A stretch of 64,000 nucleotides of DNA from Litomosoides sigmodontis. Lineage: Eukaryota > Nematoda > Chromadorea > Rhabditida > Onchocercidae. The stretch covers positions 9,047,317 to 9,111,316 of the forward strand of contig OY718804.1 in assembly GCA_963070105.1 (NCBI GenBank). Direction: 5' to 3'. The notes beneath the pieces were generated by a model. It saw only the letters and a list, made by a program, of their open reading frames with translations, had not been told where the DNA came from and did no database searches. The position numbers were made by a program, and so were the translations under genes. This document shows, in pieces, positions 14,084-29,500 of the stretch (the first letter of the stretch is position 1; each line of letters starts with the position of its first letter).

Positions 14084-14197
14084 TAATCATCGGCTACAAC
14101 GATTTCAGTGATGAAGGAAGGTAACCAACCAACTACCATTATCTTATCGGAGGGAAAAAGAGGAGTATATATTTTTATTCTTTCGACTATTTCTCTT

Positions 14198-14230
14198 TCC
14201 CTCTCTCTCTCTCTCCCTCTCTCTCTCCCT
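14198..14230. repeat. CT-rich tract
   Basis: Interrupted (CT)n tract about 350 bp upstream of the start codon at 14584. Confidence 0.75.
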
Positions 14231-14406
14231 ATTATTTAAATCATTAAAAATGGAGGAGGGAATTATCGGGTCACTCATCGATCATTGATCGGTTGAGGTG
14301 GGCGTGGAAAGATGGCCCATTTGCTCAGAAAGTAATAACACACCGCTAAAGGTCTTTCCCCCTCGGGGCCGTCGCGGTGATTTTGTCATCAACCAAACGC
14401 TCGACC

Positions 14407-14443
14407 AACCGACACACCGACCGACCGACCGACCGACCGACCC
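14407..14443. repeat. (ACCG)n tetranucleotide repeat
   Basis: About seven units of ACCG/GACC, unusually GC-rich for this window, 140 bp upstream of the start codon at 14584. It may lie in the 5' untranslated region. Confidence 0.85.
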
Positions 14444-14583
14444 ATCGAGAGATGACAGTTTGCTGAGCGGAAGAATGCTGTAAGGGCGTCGTCCTATGTT
14501 TGCGGTAGATGAAATGCCGATGTGACGTGTGATAGAAGTGGTCATCGACAGTTGTAGCAACAATTCTCCACGAAATTATCACT

Positions 14584-17500
14584 ATGACCCAATCGCCGTT
14601 ATCGCTATCACTTTCGCTCGTCCTCTTACTCTCAACCACACCCTCATCAGCAGCGGTGGAGTTTGCGGAAAGACGGAGAATACTTCCAACGATATTCCTA
14701 ATTTTGCCATCGCTATGCTTTGACACTGCGGCAACAGCTACCGGTCAACAGCAGTCGTCAGTGAGTGCGACTCGTACGAATGACCGAATGTCAGCTGTTG
14801 CTACTGACACCTCTAAAGTATTGGTGAAGAGTGGAAATGGAAATTCAATTATGCACCAGCATCACCACTGTCCAGCTAGTACATTCCGCTGCGGTGATGG
14901 TTCCTGCATTCCTCAGGACTGGATCAATGATGGTGAGGTAGATTGCAGTGACATGTCGGATGAGCAGATCCGATCGACCACAACGAAGGGATTCAGTGAA
15001 AGTGCTGCTGACCATCATCCAATTACTATCGATGAAGCCGTCGATGATCCGTTCGATCGTCCATCAGTGACATTTCCGTCGACGGAACATCGAAAGAAAA
15101 GCCCTTCCTCATTAAATCGTCCATACCGTTGCTCTGACGCAACGCAAGCACGAGTGAATCAGTGCTCAACAGGTCTCACTGACTGGATGAGGAATTTAGA
15201 TCAGGTTGACCTGGCAAACTCATCCGTGATAAATGATGAAGCAAGGTGAAGGTGCAAAATGCAATTTTCTATCTTTACTAATTATTAATTAATTAACTGT
15301 ATTCATTCTATCACAAACAATTTCTTCTATTCTTATGTAATTAGTCAAATTTATTACTAAATTTTTATTTAGAAAAAAATTTTTTTTTTAATGAGTAAAA
15401 ATGAGGGAATTTTTGAAAATATTATTATTATTATTATCTTTCGTGCTATAAAGTAAAATAAAAAGCACAATTAACTGTTATGAATCAATTTAGAAAAAAT
15501 AAAAGAAAACAAAATCGTTTTCATTTTTTTCCGACTAGAAATAGACAAATTTTAATTAATTCAAAATGATTGCTGTCACTGTCATATAATTTCGTTTTGT
15601 TTTTTTCAAGTGATGCAATGAGGAGTGATAATAAGTTATGCATTGAATGAGGGAAGTGAATTTGCTAGCAGTTAATTAATTTCAGATTTACACTGAAATT
15701 TCGACGACGGTAATTTTCTTTGTTGAACATTATTTATTCAAAACCAGCAAGAAGGAAAAATTCCTTCTTGCTGGTTTAAACCCATTTCAAACATCAAGAA
15801 AAGATGTAGAACTTCAAAAAAACGCACACACACACACACACACACACACACGAAAAATTGTTCGCTCCAATTTTTTTTTTTTTTTGTTATTTTATTTATT
15901 AAATTGCATGTTTTACCAATCGAGCATTATTCTCTCACTTGTTTTTCCGTTAACATTTTGTTACTTCAAATTACTCACTTTCATTCATGTTGCCAGGAAG
16001 TGGGAAAGAAATGAATTATGAAATTTTTGAGTTTGAAAAAGAAATTTTACATTTGCATAATTTATCCATCCTTTTTAACTTTCCTACCTTCTTCATGAGT
16101 TCTTCTCATTTCCTAAATTATCTCTGTTTAAATTTATCTATTTATTTTGCTTGCAAAATGGAAACTAAATTATCCATATGTAAATTCGCAATTTTTTTTG
16201 AAAAAGAAGAAAAGTGTGGAATGTTTAAATTTGAAAGGGAGCGGAGGTGAATGTAGTTGATAATTCTCCCAATAAAATTTCACTAATACCATGGATTATT
16301 CCAGTCCAAGGTATTCAATTGAGCTGACCTTGGTTCCCCACTCCAATCCTCGTCCTCCGACTCAATCCACTTTTTTTTGCGCCTCTTTTTGAGCGATGAA
16401 ATTTCAAGGCCGTGAAGTTCAATGTCATATCTCATTTCTCGTGCAAGTTTCATGTGACGAAAGTTTTCATGTCATTCCTACTGCACGTAGGTTATTAATA
16501 TTTAATAGCAAAGAAAAAAAGCGAAAAATAAAATTAACACTTCAAATTTAGTGCAAAGCTAAAAAAAAAATTGCAAAAGTTTAAATTTTAAATTTACCAG
16601 ACTTTAGCTCAACTTTGTTTTTTTTTATAGGAGGAAAATTTATCGTTGCAAAGACGAAAATAATAAAAAAAAATAGTTCGATTTGAAAAAAATCAGAAAT
16701 TTTTTTCGTATTCTTTCGTCTCAAATCTTCCCATTCTTCGTTTTCATTTTTTTTGGTGTAAAATAGTGGTCAATTTGAAGCATTTAAAATTCATTTCACT
16801 TTCTAATTAATTTCAGTAGTTGATGTACATTTGCTAATACGTCTTATATAACCTACCATATTTATGAATTTAAAAAGATTTTTTAAAAAAATGAACATTT
16901 AAAAATAGAGTTTGGGATAAGACTGTGACGGTGTGCTGGGAAGGAACTTCTTTGAGTTAACAAAGTTTTTGAGCTAATTTCAACAGTTAATAAATTGATT
17001 TCTATGAAAATATTTACATCAAATTCTTCTGCTATTGCAATTTCATTGCATTCTTATGTAATTTAATTTTATATTTTCGGTAAAAAATTAGGTAATGAAA
17101 AAAAAAGCGGAGGATATCATTTCGTTTCTCCCGAATCATAGGTATATTTTAAATTTTGTATTTTCTCTCTCTCTCCCTCTCTCTCTCTCTGTTAGTATTG
17201 TTTGTTACGGTATCTTTTCCTTTTTCTTCAAATTTAAAATAAACAAAAAGATTTTTTTTTTGAACTTTTTGTTAACATTGGAAGGAAAATTACAGAATTT
17301 CTGATTAATATTTAAGAATGCGTTAACTGATAATTAAATGGACATCGTAGGGCTGTCGGTGATTTCTTCAGCTTTAGGCTGATAAATGGATGAGAGATTC
17401 GTATGGAAGAGAAGAAATGAAAATCTTTCAAATTTTCATCCATCACCATCTGCTCTTACTACCGCTTCCTTTTGTCCTTTTCATAGGTTTTTTTTAAAAA

Positions 17501-20500
17501 TTTAAATTTTTGTTTGTTTCATTTTTAATTTCACTCATTCATTTCCCATAATTTCCTCCCTTTTTCTCTCTTACTTCTTCTTTCACATTTATTTTCCTCA
17601 AGCTTACCATTGTTGCCATTTAATTTCGACAAATTTTCGATCAGTCAACTGATTACGTTTGAAGAGATGAAGTAGAAGCATAATGAGTGCATTTAATTCA
17701 AAATTCTCTCTTTATTTTTCTATCAATTTCAAGTGGAACAATGAAGATTCGAGCATAAATTCCTGGCGCAATACAGGTTCCACAAAGTAATCCTATGAGA
17801 AACGAAAAATTAAAACTTGATTTTATCATAAATTAAATCTGTCTGGTATGCCGGAGGGTAAAAATCAGAATAAATATTTGAAAATGAAGTAAATATGTTG
17901 ATTCTATAACAATCACAGCAAATATTGCTAATAGAAGCACAGCGTAATTAGCACATTAATGTTGTAACGATGCACTTACCTTCCACATTCAAATAACTAA
18001 TTAATATTAATTCACTTACAAATTACACTGCTTGTTAAATATTTTAACAACAAAAAAAGAAGGAAAAAAAAACTTCAAATTACCAAGAGTAATAAATTAC
18101 AGGAGAGAACGAGAGAGGAAACACATTTAAAATTGTTTGAAATAAAAAATGAATTTTATTTAGTATTTACTTGTGCTTAATTCAAGAAGATACAATTTAC
18201 AAAAAAGTTTGAAATTTGAAATAGAAAAAGGGGAAAAAAATGCAAAATGAAAGAAAATAATTTTGTTAAATTGAAAACTTCAAGCAAAAACTATTTGATT
18301 TTCTCAAAAAATTTTCATCTTCACAGAAATCTATATGCTATGCGGCGCTATTGACGCCTGAATTGAACTGATCGTTCCAGGTTGCGTGTGATGGATGAAG
18401 GATGTGAGTTGTTGTTGGAATTTCGAACTTGCGCCGAAGCCATTGCTACAACCTCATGCGTACTGCCAAAATCAGTTGAAATTTGGAATAACATTGAATT
18501 GTACACTTGCCAGTTGCTGCTACCATCAGTTAAGGAATATAGGAAATGCTTTGCGAGCGCTCGAGATCAACAATGTTCAATTGAGTTAGTTGAATTATTT
18601 CTACCAAAAAAGGAAAAAAAAATTCATTAACCAAAAATTTTTTTAAAAAATTAGAAAAAAAGTGATATTATTTAATTAAATTCAAAAGGAAGAGAAAAAT
18701 AACTTTTCATTTCACTGGTAAATTTGTCTTAAATCATTTTTTCTTTTTTTTGATTTTTAAAAAAAATATATTTTTAAATATTTTTTTTACAAAAAATACT
18801 TGGGAAAAGTTGCTAATAATTAATTGGCTAAATTTTTGATTTGAATTTGACGATTTCTGCTTTCGTTTCTTCTCATCGCTTTTTGACGTCTATTTTAAAG
18901 ATTGGAAGAAGCAAAAGCATGAAAAATGAAATTTGCAAAAAAGACATTTTCGTGGTTTTTGAAAATTGAAACCTGTGGCCAATTATTAAAATGAATTCTC
19001 ATCCGTTTTGCAGTGTAAACAAACATTGCGCATTTTGTTTTTTTTTACTCCTTCAGAGCATTTCAATAAAAATTCCGCTAGTTTTTCTTCCACTTCCTTC
19101 CATTCATTTCAAATTTATATCAAAATTGAAATATTTCGATATTAAAATGAAAAATTTTGAAATAAAAAATTAAATTTAAAAAATTTTTTTGAATTTTTAA
19201 ACATTAATTTACTTAGTAATTTTGCTAAGCATGCTGTTTATGAAATTTTACAAGAAATAATTGTTGCATTGTAGACTGTTGTAAAGTGATGGAGGTGTTT
19301 TTTTTTCTTTAAATTATAAAACAAATAAGTGGAAAGCAAACGATTGAATTTTTTTGTCAATTAAAATTACAAATTTTTAATTTTGCAAAAAAAAAATTAA
19401 AATTTAGCGAATTGAGTGCGTGCGTATAGCAATGCTAGGAGTGGCCTTTGATCTTTCGTTCAAGTTTCATTAAAGAAAAGGATGGGAAAAAAGAATTTGA
19501 TAGAACGAGCTCGAATGATTAAATGGCAGTGATAAGATTGCTTGATAAGGGCTGATGAATTGATAAGAATTAATTATTTCATAAGTTATTGAAATTTCTT
19601 TCATAAAATATTTTCATGCATAAAGCACAGTAATGAAAAGGGATTTCTTTACGATCGAAAGGACATGAAACTTTCAGTTATTTTCATTCAAGCGTGAAGT
19701 TCAAGGTGAAATAGTTGCATGATCCACTGGAAATTATTACTCGTAAAAAAGCCGACAAAGGATTATTTTCATTTAGTAAAGCAATCAAATAATTTTGAAT
19801 TTCGAATTCATCCTTACAACATACTGTGTTCTTTTTTTCCTTTACGCATTATGGTAACGAGAAAGTGAAAAAATATCACACAGGTGGGAGAGGGGGGGAG
19901 AGAGAGAAAGGGGAATGATAAGTACATTGATAAGTTAGTCATTTAACAGTTTTTGAATTTCATCATTAATTGCAAAAATGATTTAAAGTACATGCTTATT
20001 GATTTGGCCATCTTTTTTTTGCCTATTTTTTCAGTCACTCATTGAACACATTTGACAATTTCAAATTAGTTGAACATCGAAAAAGTACAAATATTAAAAG
20101 TCCGAAAAAAATTAAAATAATCAAATGTTTCTTTTTTTGTGAAAAAAAAGGATATTTTGAGGAAAAATTGAATTTTGAAATGAAATGGAATGGTTGTAAA
20201 AGTGAGAATAACAGTGTTCTAGTGGTAGCACCGAGTAAATAATTGAGATGATAAAATGCGTGAAAAATTAGGTCATCCATCTCCCATTAGGAGTGAACGG
20301 TTGGTTGCTCAAGTGAGATTAATGCGTGTGCGTCATGACGGGATTGTTTCAGGAGTGTTGCAGCTCGGAATGCGCCACCGATTTGTCAAATTCTAGCATC
20401 GATAAGAACCGACTTACGCTGCGTTCAACGGAGTAGCAAAAGTGATTGCAGCGCAAATGCTTTGGAAATAATTGAGCCGCTCGAAAATGAGACGGATCAC

Positions 20501-23500
20501 GCGTACGTGCAATTAGCATGTCACTATCCGATCACTGCCACTTCCGCTGCTAAATCACTCGGTGCAACAACAATTTTTTTTTTTGCTATTTCAAATTAAA
20601 TTTCTACTTGAGTTTCATTTCAAATTCAAAAAATCAGATGAAATCAATCCTGTGGAAATGTTGTCTTGCAGAAGTAACGCATATATCATTCATTAGAGAG
20701 TGATAAATGAAATAAGGTAATACTTTGGTGAGTAATCTCAGTCGGATAAGTTATCAGATTACAGCAATAGCAATGATAGCAATAAATTCTTTACAATTAC
20801 AAATGCATATAAAGTGAAGATTTCTTTTTTGAACTTTAAAATTATTTGCACAGAATGATTGCTAATTTATGTTAATTTAATAATTGAAGAAAAAATTAGC
20901 CAATTGAAATGTGATCGATGTGATGGATTCTTAAGAAGAAAAGTGAAAGAGTGAAGTCGCTTTCTCTAACACTCACAACAGTACCTTTCCAAATTTACTT
21001 TTTGCTAATTTCAGGTGACAGAGTTAGCCTAAAGAGCGATGACGTACCTTACGGTGTACGGTATATGTTCGGTGAGGTGAATGAAGTTTGTTCACAAAGT
21101 CCGAATGAAGTGGTGTGGAAGCCGATTCATCGTGTCCTTTGTGACCACCGCGAGCAGTTAATGCAGCAGAAGGAATGCTTCATCAATGCTTCCACCACCT
21201 TAGTGCAATGCAATCAAAAAGTGTGCATTTCGATTATTTCGATTAATTGCTAAATTTCATTTCAATGCCATCGAATTTTAGCTTCTCTAAACAATTGCTT
21301 TCATCCAATTGCGCACAATTTCATTTTGCTTTTAGCACAGCTAGAAATATTCACATATAGCTAGCTGTTCCTATAAAGCCACAATGGTCTCACGTGAGAT
21401 TAATAATTAGCACTTAATAATTAATTGCAACTAACAACAAGAACAATAGTAGTAGGAAATATCTTGAAACTGTTACTATCACTTGCAGTACCAGTGAGGG
21501 TAATGTGGATTTTTGTGCGCACAGTACTTCTCACGGCAATATTCCTACACGTAGGATTATCGGTACTGATAGCGTTCACGTTTCATCAGTAAATCGTACA
21601 TATTCAAGGAATGAAATAGTCTTTAAAGGAATGCATGATTAGTTAAGCTAATGGATGTAAAATTTAAATCAATTTGGATAATTTAAAAATAAAATTTACT
21701 TTGCTATTTCTTCTACTGTTTGCATATATTTTAGCCAGCGAATGAAACAGTTTGCCATTCATTGGAGCAATTTAGTAACAATATTGACTGTGCGCTACGT
21801 GTAATGCTTGATGCGTGCACAGTTGAAGCGCAAAATGTTGCTGTGGCGATTCAGGACGCGCTAAATGATGAACTAATTGCGCATCATTGCTACAACGAAG
21901 CAAGCACAAATGCGAAATCAGGCGATGATGCTGAGGAATTCAAGTTGAATCCAAAGTATGAACGATGTACCTCAGATCAGGTATGAATTGTGATTGTATG
22001 AAATTAGCTGAGTGTACAGTCATCACTCAGTTGTAATCTTCTACGCTTTAAACGACTAATCTTATGTGGCGCATTTTTTTTTTTGAAATTTTTATTAAAA
22101 TATTATTTTAAACTAAAAATTGTTTTATCCAATAGAAAGGTGTTGCTAATTCAAGGAGAACTTGGCGCTAACATGTTTGGTGGAGCTTATTGAAGTTAAT
22201 CGAAAAATAGCCGAATTAAATAATCTCAATTTCTTGCATGAAATAAGCGAGGAAAATTCAACTGTAATTTTTGAAATTTGCACTTTGTACGGTAAATATG
22301 ATAGTTGCATAAGCGATACAGTATTTGCGCATTCCAATGGAAAACGATGTGCATTTAATTCACCGTTGAATACGCTTGCAAGGTATTACTATACTTTGAA
22401 ATAGAAGATAAAATTAAACAAACTATTAAAATTTAAAATTAAAATTTTTTTTAAATCAAGGAATTTACATGTCGAAAGTTTTTGCTTTTTTATTTTCTTT
22501 TTATTAATTAAATGAAAAAATTCGATCAACGCAATAATGCAGTAAATAAATAAGTAAGTAACAATACAAGTATTTTAATTCAATTAATGCATTTCACTTG
22601 CATTCATATATAACCGAACAAAATATAACTAATTTGAATAATTCCAGGATTGGATTATTACCCATTTGCAGTAAGCGTACACGTTCGTTGCTACAGAACA
22701 ATAAAGAATGCATTCAGAAGATTGGACATCGTACCGGAATATGCCAATCCGGATTAAATAGCCTAGGCTTAGCCATACATAATATGCTACAAGTTATTTT
22801 TAGCTTAATTATTCCACTAATTTTAAGGCATCAATGATCGGTTAGGAAGAAGTTTGAAATAAGTGTGATTGTCTACTTGTTTAAACACTTATCGAGGCAC
22901 AAAGAGAGAGCTCATTCGAATTTATCGAATTTTTCACTTAAATTATTTTTTCAAAGAGGCGAGTAATTGAAATGCAAATTTAAATTTTCCATCAAATAAT
23001 TAGTTGCAATTTCTGCACGGAGTAATTGCAGGGAATTCACGGCGAAGCACACCTCTGCAACTCGTACTACCTCATTCGAGATGCATTCCAATGCGGCGAG
23101 AGAATTTTCGCCGAAAGCTGTTCACCGCAAGCTATTCAAAGCTTACAACAAATACGGCAAATGGTATGTGCGCTAAGCGATTGATGGAATTAAATGAAAT
23201 TATCATTGTTTTGAGGAGTGGCATAATTAAAATTATGACAGGTCATCGAGCTCGGAACTGAGGAAGGCTGTCCGGATGAACGTCCGAGTAATTTAGATGA
23301 AATTATTTCACGACCAGTAACCGCGTCACACACCACCACTCCAATGATAAGCTCTTTTCGTTACTCGTTAATTCACCTCAATCACTCATTAACTCTTTCT
23401 CATAATAATTGATTATTTAGCAACAATAATTAATAAATTAAATTTCTGCTGAATTTCATTTCATTTCAATACCGAACTCATTGAAGTATGAGGTTAGCAA

Positions 23501-26500
23501 AAAAGACCCATTAATTAAAGCTGGCAAAAAGTGAAGCTGCTGAATTAGCATAAATATGAAATTGAAGTTAATAACTTACCGCATTTGCCCTAATTAATGG
23601 TTTTTGCATTGAATTAATTTTCAGATTAAACTTTTTTTGCACTAATTTAATTTACACCTTTTTTTTAAGCTCAGCCAACAGCGCCACCTATCGTAGCCTG
23701 TGAACCAAGGGAGCAGAGGCAATTCTCGTCATGCATTCAAACGATCACCACCTTCCAACCTCATCCCCTGGTTGTCATTAAACAGCCGAAACAAATTGAT
23801 GAAGCTTGCAAGCAATTTGTTGAATTTAAAAAGTGCCAAGCTAACATCACCTGCCTTCCGCTATGGGCCAAAGGAATGACCGCTATGTTTGATTTTGCCT
23901 GCGGTGCTGGATATAACACGTACACGCAAGTAAGGCATGGAACATTTTAGCGAAAGGAAAATGATAGGGCGATAGAAGTGAAAAGAGAGCAATGCGGGAA
24001 AAGTGATGCTTTAGTGAAAGCTAACAGTTAGCGCTTTGAATTCACTGATCAAATGAACTGGTAGAAAGCAATTAATTAACTAAAATTGACCAGCGAGCAC
24101 AGTGAGTTCTTTCAGGTACGACAATGCATCCGTAAGATTACCACTCGTAAGCAAATACGTGAATGCGTCAGTGAATTTTCACACAGTTCACCGCAAATAG
24201 CGTGTGAAAGTTCGAAGAAGTTACTCGCCTGCTCGACGCCCGTAATTAATGAGAAGTGTGGTGAGCTTGGAGCGCAGTTTGTCACCGATTACATTGAACA
24301 ATTCGTCAATGTCATTGATCCAAAATGCAAAATTAGAATGCAACAAAGCTGTAAGTGTTATGCTCGTAAAACACAAAGTATAAAATAAATAATTAAATTT
24401 TAGAAAAGTTTAGAAATTAATTTCATACTGCAAAAATTTAGTTTACTTACCTAAAAATCATCCAAAAATTATTAATTTCTTGCTATAAAATCTAGTTAGT
24501 TAGTATATTCGTCAAAATAGCAAATTTCCGTTTTTTTACAGCTGCTCATTTAATGGCTGAATGGAATAGACGATTGCATTTCATTTATTTTAATGTCACC
24601 CTTAATTTAATTACCTTTTTTGTGTCTCTGTGTGCTTTAACTTTCCATCCACACATTTACTGACTTTCAGCACTTATCCACCCACTCAATCTCTTACATT
24701 TTCATCATTTCTTCTGGTTGTTGTTCGGTTAATTTCTTCTTATCTACACGACTTTACAGTAAGATAATCGCACTATCTAATTACCTTTCCGATATTTCTC
24801 AAAGGCATTATGCATTTCATACGCACCAATGAATGTTCCCATTTCCTCGACACGCACTAACCCATCGCAAATATTCATTTGAAATTCAATAAATTGGAAA
24901 AAAAATGAGCAAATCATTTGTTGCAGATAAATCAGTTATGAGTTACAATTGCACGGCTGAGCAAAATGCTCGTATCGATCATTGCGCTGTACCAATCAAC
25001 GATTTAACTTACAAAATTGATGAATTATTCGAAGTGAGCAAAAAACATTGTAATTTCTTTTCATCGCACAACACAATTACTTATAGAATGCAATAAAACA
25101 TTTTAAAATAAAGGAAAATTTAAAGCTACTGTAGATTACAGTAGCAAAATGGCGGAAATCATTACAATAGCATTGGTGTGTTACTGCAGATTACGGTGAC
25201 GTAATGATAGAAATTATTACAAATAGCAGTGGTGAATATTGTTGTGATAGTGAAAAAAAATTGAAATAAATTGTAGCTAATTATTATGTGATATTTAATT
25301 ATATTTATAGGGTGGATTGCGACAGTTTTTGGTTAACGTGAAAAATTTGGCACCCGTGTTTGCGAAAGGTTGTAATTTGACAAGCGATTTCAAGCACTGT
25401 TTGAGGCCATTCATGGAGACGCAATCGAAGGATGAACAGTGCGTCATTTCAAGTTGTCTCATTGAGGCTGGACACGGAATTTGTGATCAGCCTGATACTG
25501 CTAAAGCTATTGATGATAATTTAGCTTGCATTTTTAAGCAGGTTGGCGTTCTCACTTTCAAATTACCTCCTTCAATTTGCTAAAAGTAATGAATTTTTCT
25601 AATTTTGTTTTTCCTTTCGTGTTATTTTAAAGTTTTTTTTTTAAGAAGAAACAAGTCGAAATGAATTAAAAATTAATGTCAAATTTTAGCCGCTCAAACA
25701 GTAATCTTATCAAAATAACAAGTATGGTAGTAAGAAGAAATTAAATGAAATTTATTTCTCGATATATGCAAAGTGAAATTAGGAAATTAACAATGTTTAA
25801 TTTTGCACTATTAACTTTTTTTAATCACTTAACTTGGGTAATTTTTTGCAAAATTTTGCTTAACAAAATATTTCCGCCAGGCGTCAATACCAGAATTTGG
25901 CAAATGCCTACGACTGACGATAGCAACACTGAAACAGTTCAATCTTCTCGCACTGCGTGCTGTCCTACCGCAATTTATTAAATGCATTGAGCATATTGTC
26001 GTACAACGTTGTGGTCATTTATCCATATCTGTCCTGCGTGCTATCAGCACAGCTGAAATTTGCCCAATTTCGCTCAGTGACCAATTAAAATTAACAAAAT
26101 ACGACGTGTCGGAAGTGTGCCATATTGAGATGCGACAGAAACACCTGGAATGTGTGGGAAATTTTCATCAAAATTATCGAATGTTGCCAATTGCATTGCT
26201 TAGAGATCCGTCCAGCATTGACATGGTAGTGCCGTTTTCCTTTCGCATTTAATTAGTTAATATTTTCAGTAAGTTCAAATTTATTCCCAAATTCTTCAAC
26301 AACTAAACATTTCAATTGTAAAGTTTTTAAGAAGGAAATCTTCATGAAATGTTATATGAGAAACTTCTCACATCTCACACACTTTAATCTATAAAAGTCA
26401 ATTTAAAAAAATTTTCAAAATTTATAAATGACGATGTTTACACTAAATGATAATGAATTTTTGTACGAACGAAAAATAAAGAATGAGAGGCAAAGATGCA

Positions 26501-29500
26501 TTTTCATTATTTTATGCCTTGCGTTATCTCTCTCTCCTTCCCTTTCTCTCTCTCTCCCTCTCTCTCTTGCTATTAGAACATTCGGAGAGGTAGAAATGAA
26601 TTAATTTAAAAGCAGTTAATTTGAAAGGAAGAAATTTTCCTTGCAGTTATGCACGGATATGACAAAATTGTCCAGCTGCTCGTATCCGGTGTGTGAAACG
26701 AGCAAAGAGAAGGCGCTAAGTGCGTTAGCTGAATTTATGTGCTTGCGTCATGAAGCGTATAAGAAGCACTCCACGTGTCTCACGTCCGTTATAACCTCAT
26801 CACAGGTATACGTTTAACATTACTTGAATTAATCTTTCAAATAATTCCTTTTTTTTGAGATTATTTCGATAAAGAATAATATTAAATTAATTGATAGCAA
26901 TAGCATATGCTTTCCTTTTTTTTCTATTTTTTTTTGATAAAATACGAATTTTTGAATAAAAAGTAACGAAATGAGTTGGATACAAATTTAACAAACTTTT
27001 TCTCTTAATTAATTAATTATCGTAGGGATCAAAATGCCTAGCATCGTTCTTGCCAACAGCAACGGAAGAGCAGTGCGCATTCCTAACAAACGTTGCCAAT
27101 TGCGCCACGCCGTACATCCACAACAGTTGCGGATATGAAGCATTAGCTTTATCATTTGAGGGAATGAACGTGTTTGCTAATCAGGTGAGTGAGAGAATAA
27201 TGCTTAAGGCCCTGAAAATGATAAGTTTGATCAGTTTAGCTTTTTGTATTGGAAAGCAAAAAACGAAGGTGATGAAGCCCAATATTATTCTCCTTTTCAA
27301 TTCCTTTTTAATTTTCAATTTTAATAGAAATAAAATTTAATTAATTGCATTATTACAGTTAAATAAGTCATGCAACATACAAATTCCTATAGCATCGATA
27401 AAAACAAATTGTGCCGAATCTGATGTTATCGAATACTTACAATGTGAAAGTTTGATCGATAACTTCTCCTTCACACCATTTTCATTTATCAGGTAATTCA
27501 TTAAATAATTAATTAATTTCCGATATTGCTATTGATCAAATATCTGACGTGTTATGATGAAGAATTATTGAAATTACAAATTTTGATGGATGTGATTTTC
27601 TTCGAATTGAAAAACGAAGTGATGCCATGCATTTCGAATTCGTAACTCTTTTACGATTCAAGAATTATGTTAGGAGTAATGCGCATAATGAAATAGATAG
27701 TTTTATAATTTCTATTAGTTAATGAGATGTATAGTTTTATAATTTCTATTAATTACGTTAATTAATTCATTCCTTAACATATCATGCAAACGGTAACGTA
27801 CGCATAGAGAATATTTGTGTTCCATTTAAATTTATTGGCAATAATAATTTAACAGAGAGAGCGATATGAAATTTATTCAAAGAGAAAGGAAAAGCTTATT
27901 TTTCCTGCAAAATCTTAATTCTAAAACTTTTAGGAGAACTTTTGAGTATCAAAGAAAACGATTTAAACTATTGTAATTATAGGAACAGCGCAGAATGGGA
28001 TGAATTTTGTGATGTAATTGATAATTATGAAAATTGTCTTACAAATATATCGTGTCGTGTAGAGCCTATTTCATCCGGAAATATTGCACTCTTCCGGACA
28101 ATTTGTGGAAAGGAAAAATCGAAGACGAAATATCACTTGCCGTGTCTTGCGGAATTTACCAGTAGTGACAGTGGCGTAAGATGTAGCGAATCATTCCTTG
28201 GCTTAGACTTATTGGCTAAAAATAGCTCGAAAAAAATTTGTTCGATGTTAGTTTTTTATTAATTAATTAATTACTCATATTTCGTCAATTATTACTTTTG
28301 CTATAATACCTTTTACTAACCAAAGCGAGTCAGTTAAATTTTCAGCATCAAAAAGGGTTTCGTAAAAAATTTCACTCGTATGAATACTTAAAAAAATTGA
28401 GACTAATGCAATCCTTTTTTTTGAATTTACGATATTACAATATCAAATACTTTAAATGGACTGAAAAATCAGCAATTATGTAAATATTCATGCTAATGGC
28501 GGTGCTCAAAAATAGCCTGAAATTAAGATTTAATTTTAAAAACAAATTTAATGCGTAATTTAGCCTAGGAAATATGCTTTCTTGTGCAGCACCTGATTTA
28601 TCTGCACGATGTACCAGCGAAGCTTTAAAGCATGTTGCAAGCATGCTTCTCATATGGGTACGACACTTTGATCCTAACTGCTCACTTTCCGGATTCAATA
28701 AGATTAATGAGCCAAAGGCGGAAGACGATTTCTCACTTGATTCCGGCCCAACACATATTTCAATTGATCAAACGATATCACCGCCTGGTTCCTCGACCGT
28801 CAAACAAAACTCCTTCATTATTACTGCTTCACCATCGTCATCATCAAATGCGGAATCAAGCACAAACTTATCGGATAGCCGTCCGGAAGTAATCACTAGT
28901 AGCGTTCAGCTACCGGAATTCAACCTTGAAACTAAACCGCAACCGGGACCAACTTCAACAACCGATACTGAATTTGCAACGGACAGCATAGCAGATGCGT
29001 TATCGACAAGACCATCAATTCCATCAATTCCAGGTCCAAATTCGGGAAATTCCTCGGACGCCAAAAAATCCAAAATGCGAGGTATTATAATTTCCAGCGA
29101 TTTAATTTCTTGTTTGATGTTGCAGTTTTAGTAGGATAATTAAGGAGTTGAAAAAAAAGCAAAAGTATAAATCAACTCAGAACTACGTTTAATTCGGTTC
29201 ACTGCAATTTCTTTTCTTCCCAATAATTAAATTAAAATTAATTCATTTCCTTTCGTTTTTTCCTTCATGATTATTTCCTTTTCTTCAGTTTTTCCATTTT
29301 TATTTTTAAATTTTTTCCTCAAAAATTACCCTTATCATTTTGCCTCCAATTATTGATATTATATTAGAACTAACACAAAATTGATTCGTGCAAGTTTGAT
29401 TTTTCTTTTGTTGAAAATTAAATCTTTCTTCTTCACTCTCTATAATTAACAACGAAAAAATTTTTTAGTAAAAATTAAATCTCTCTTTCTCTCTTCAGAA

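Noticed and set aside
14346..14726. Minus-strand 126-codon frame opposite the surface-protein start
   Set aside because: It is antisense to the signal-peptide exon and the ACCG repeat (WVGRSVGRSV tract), with no family signature.
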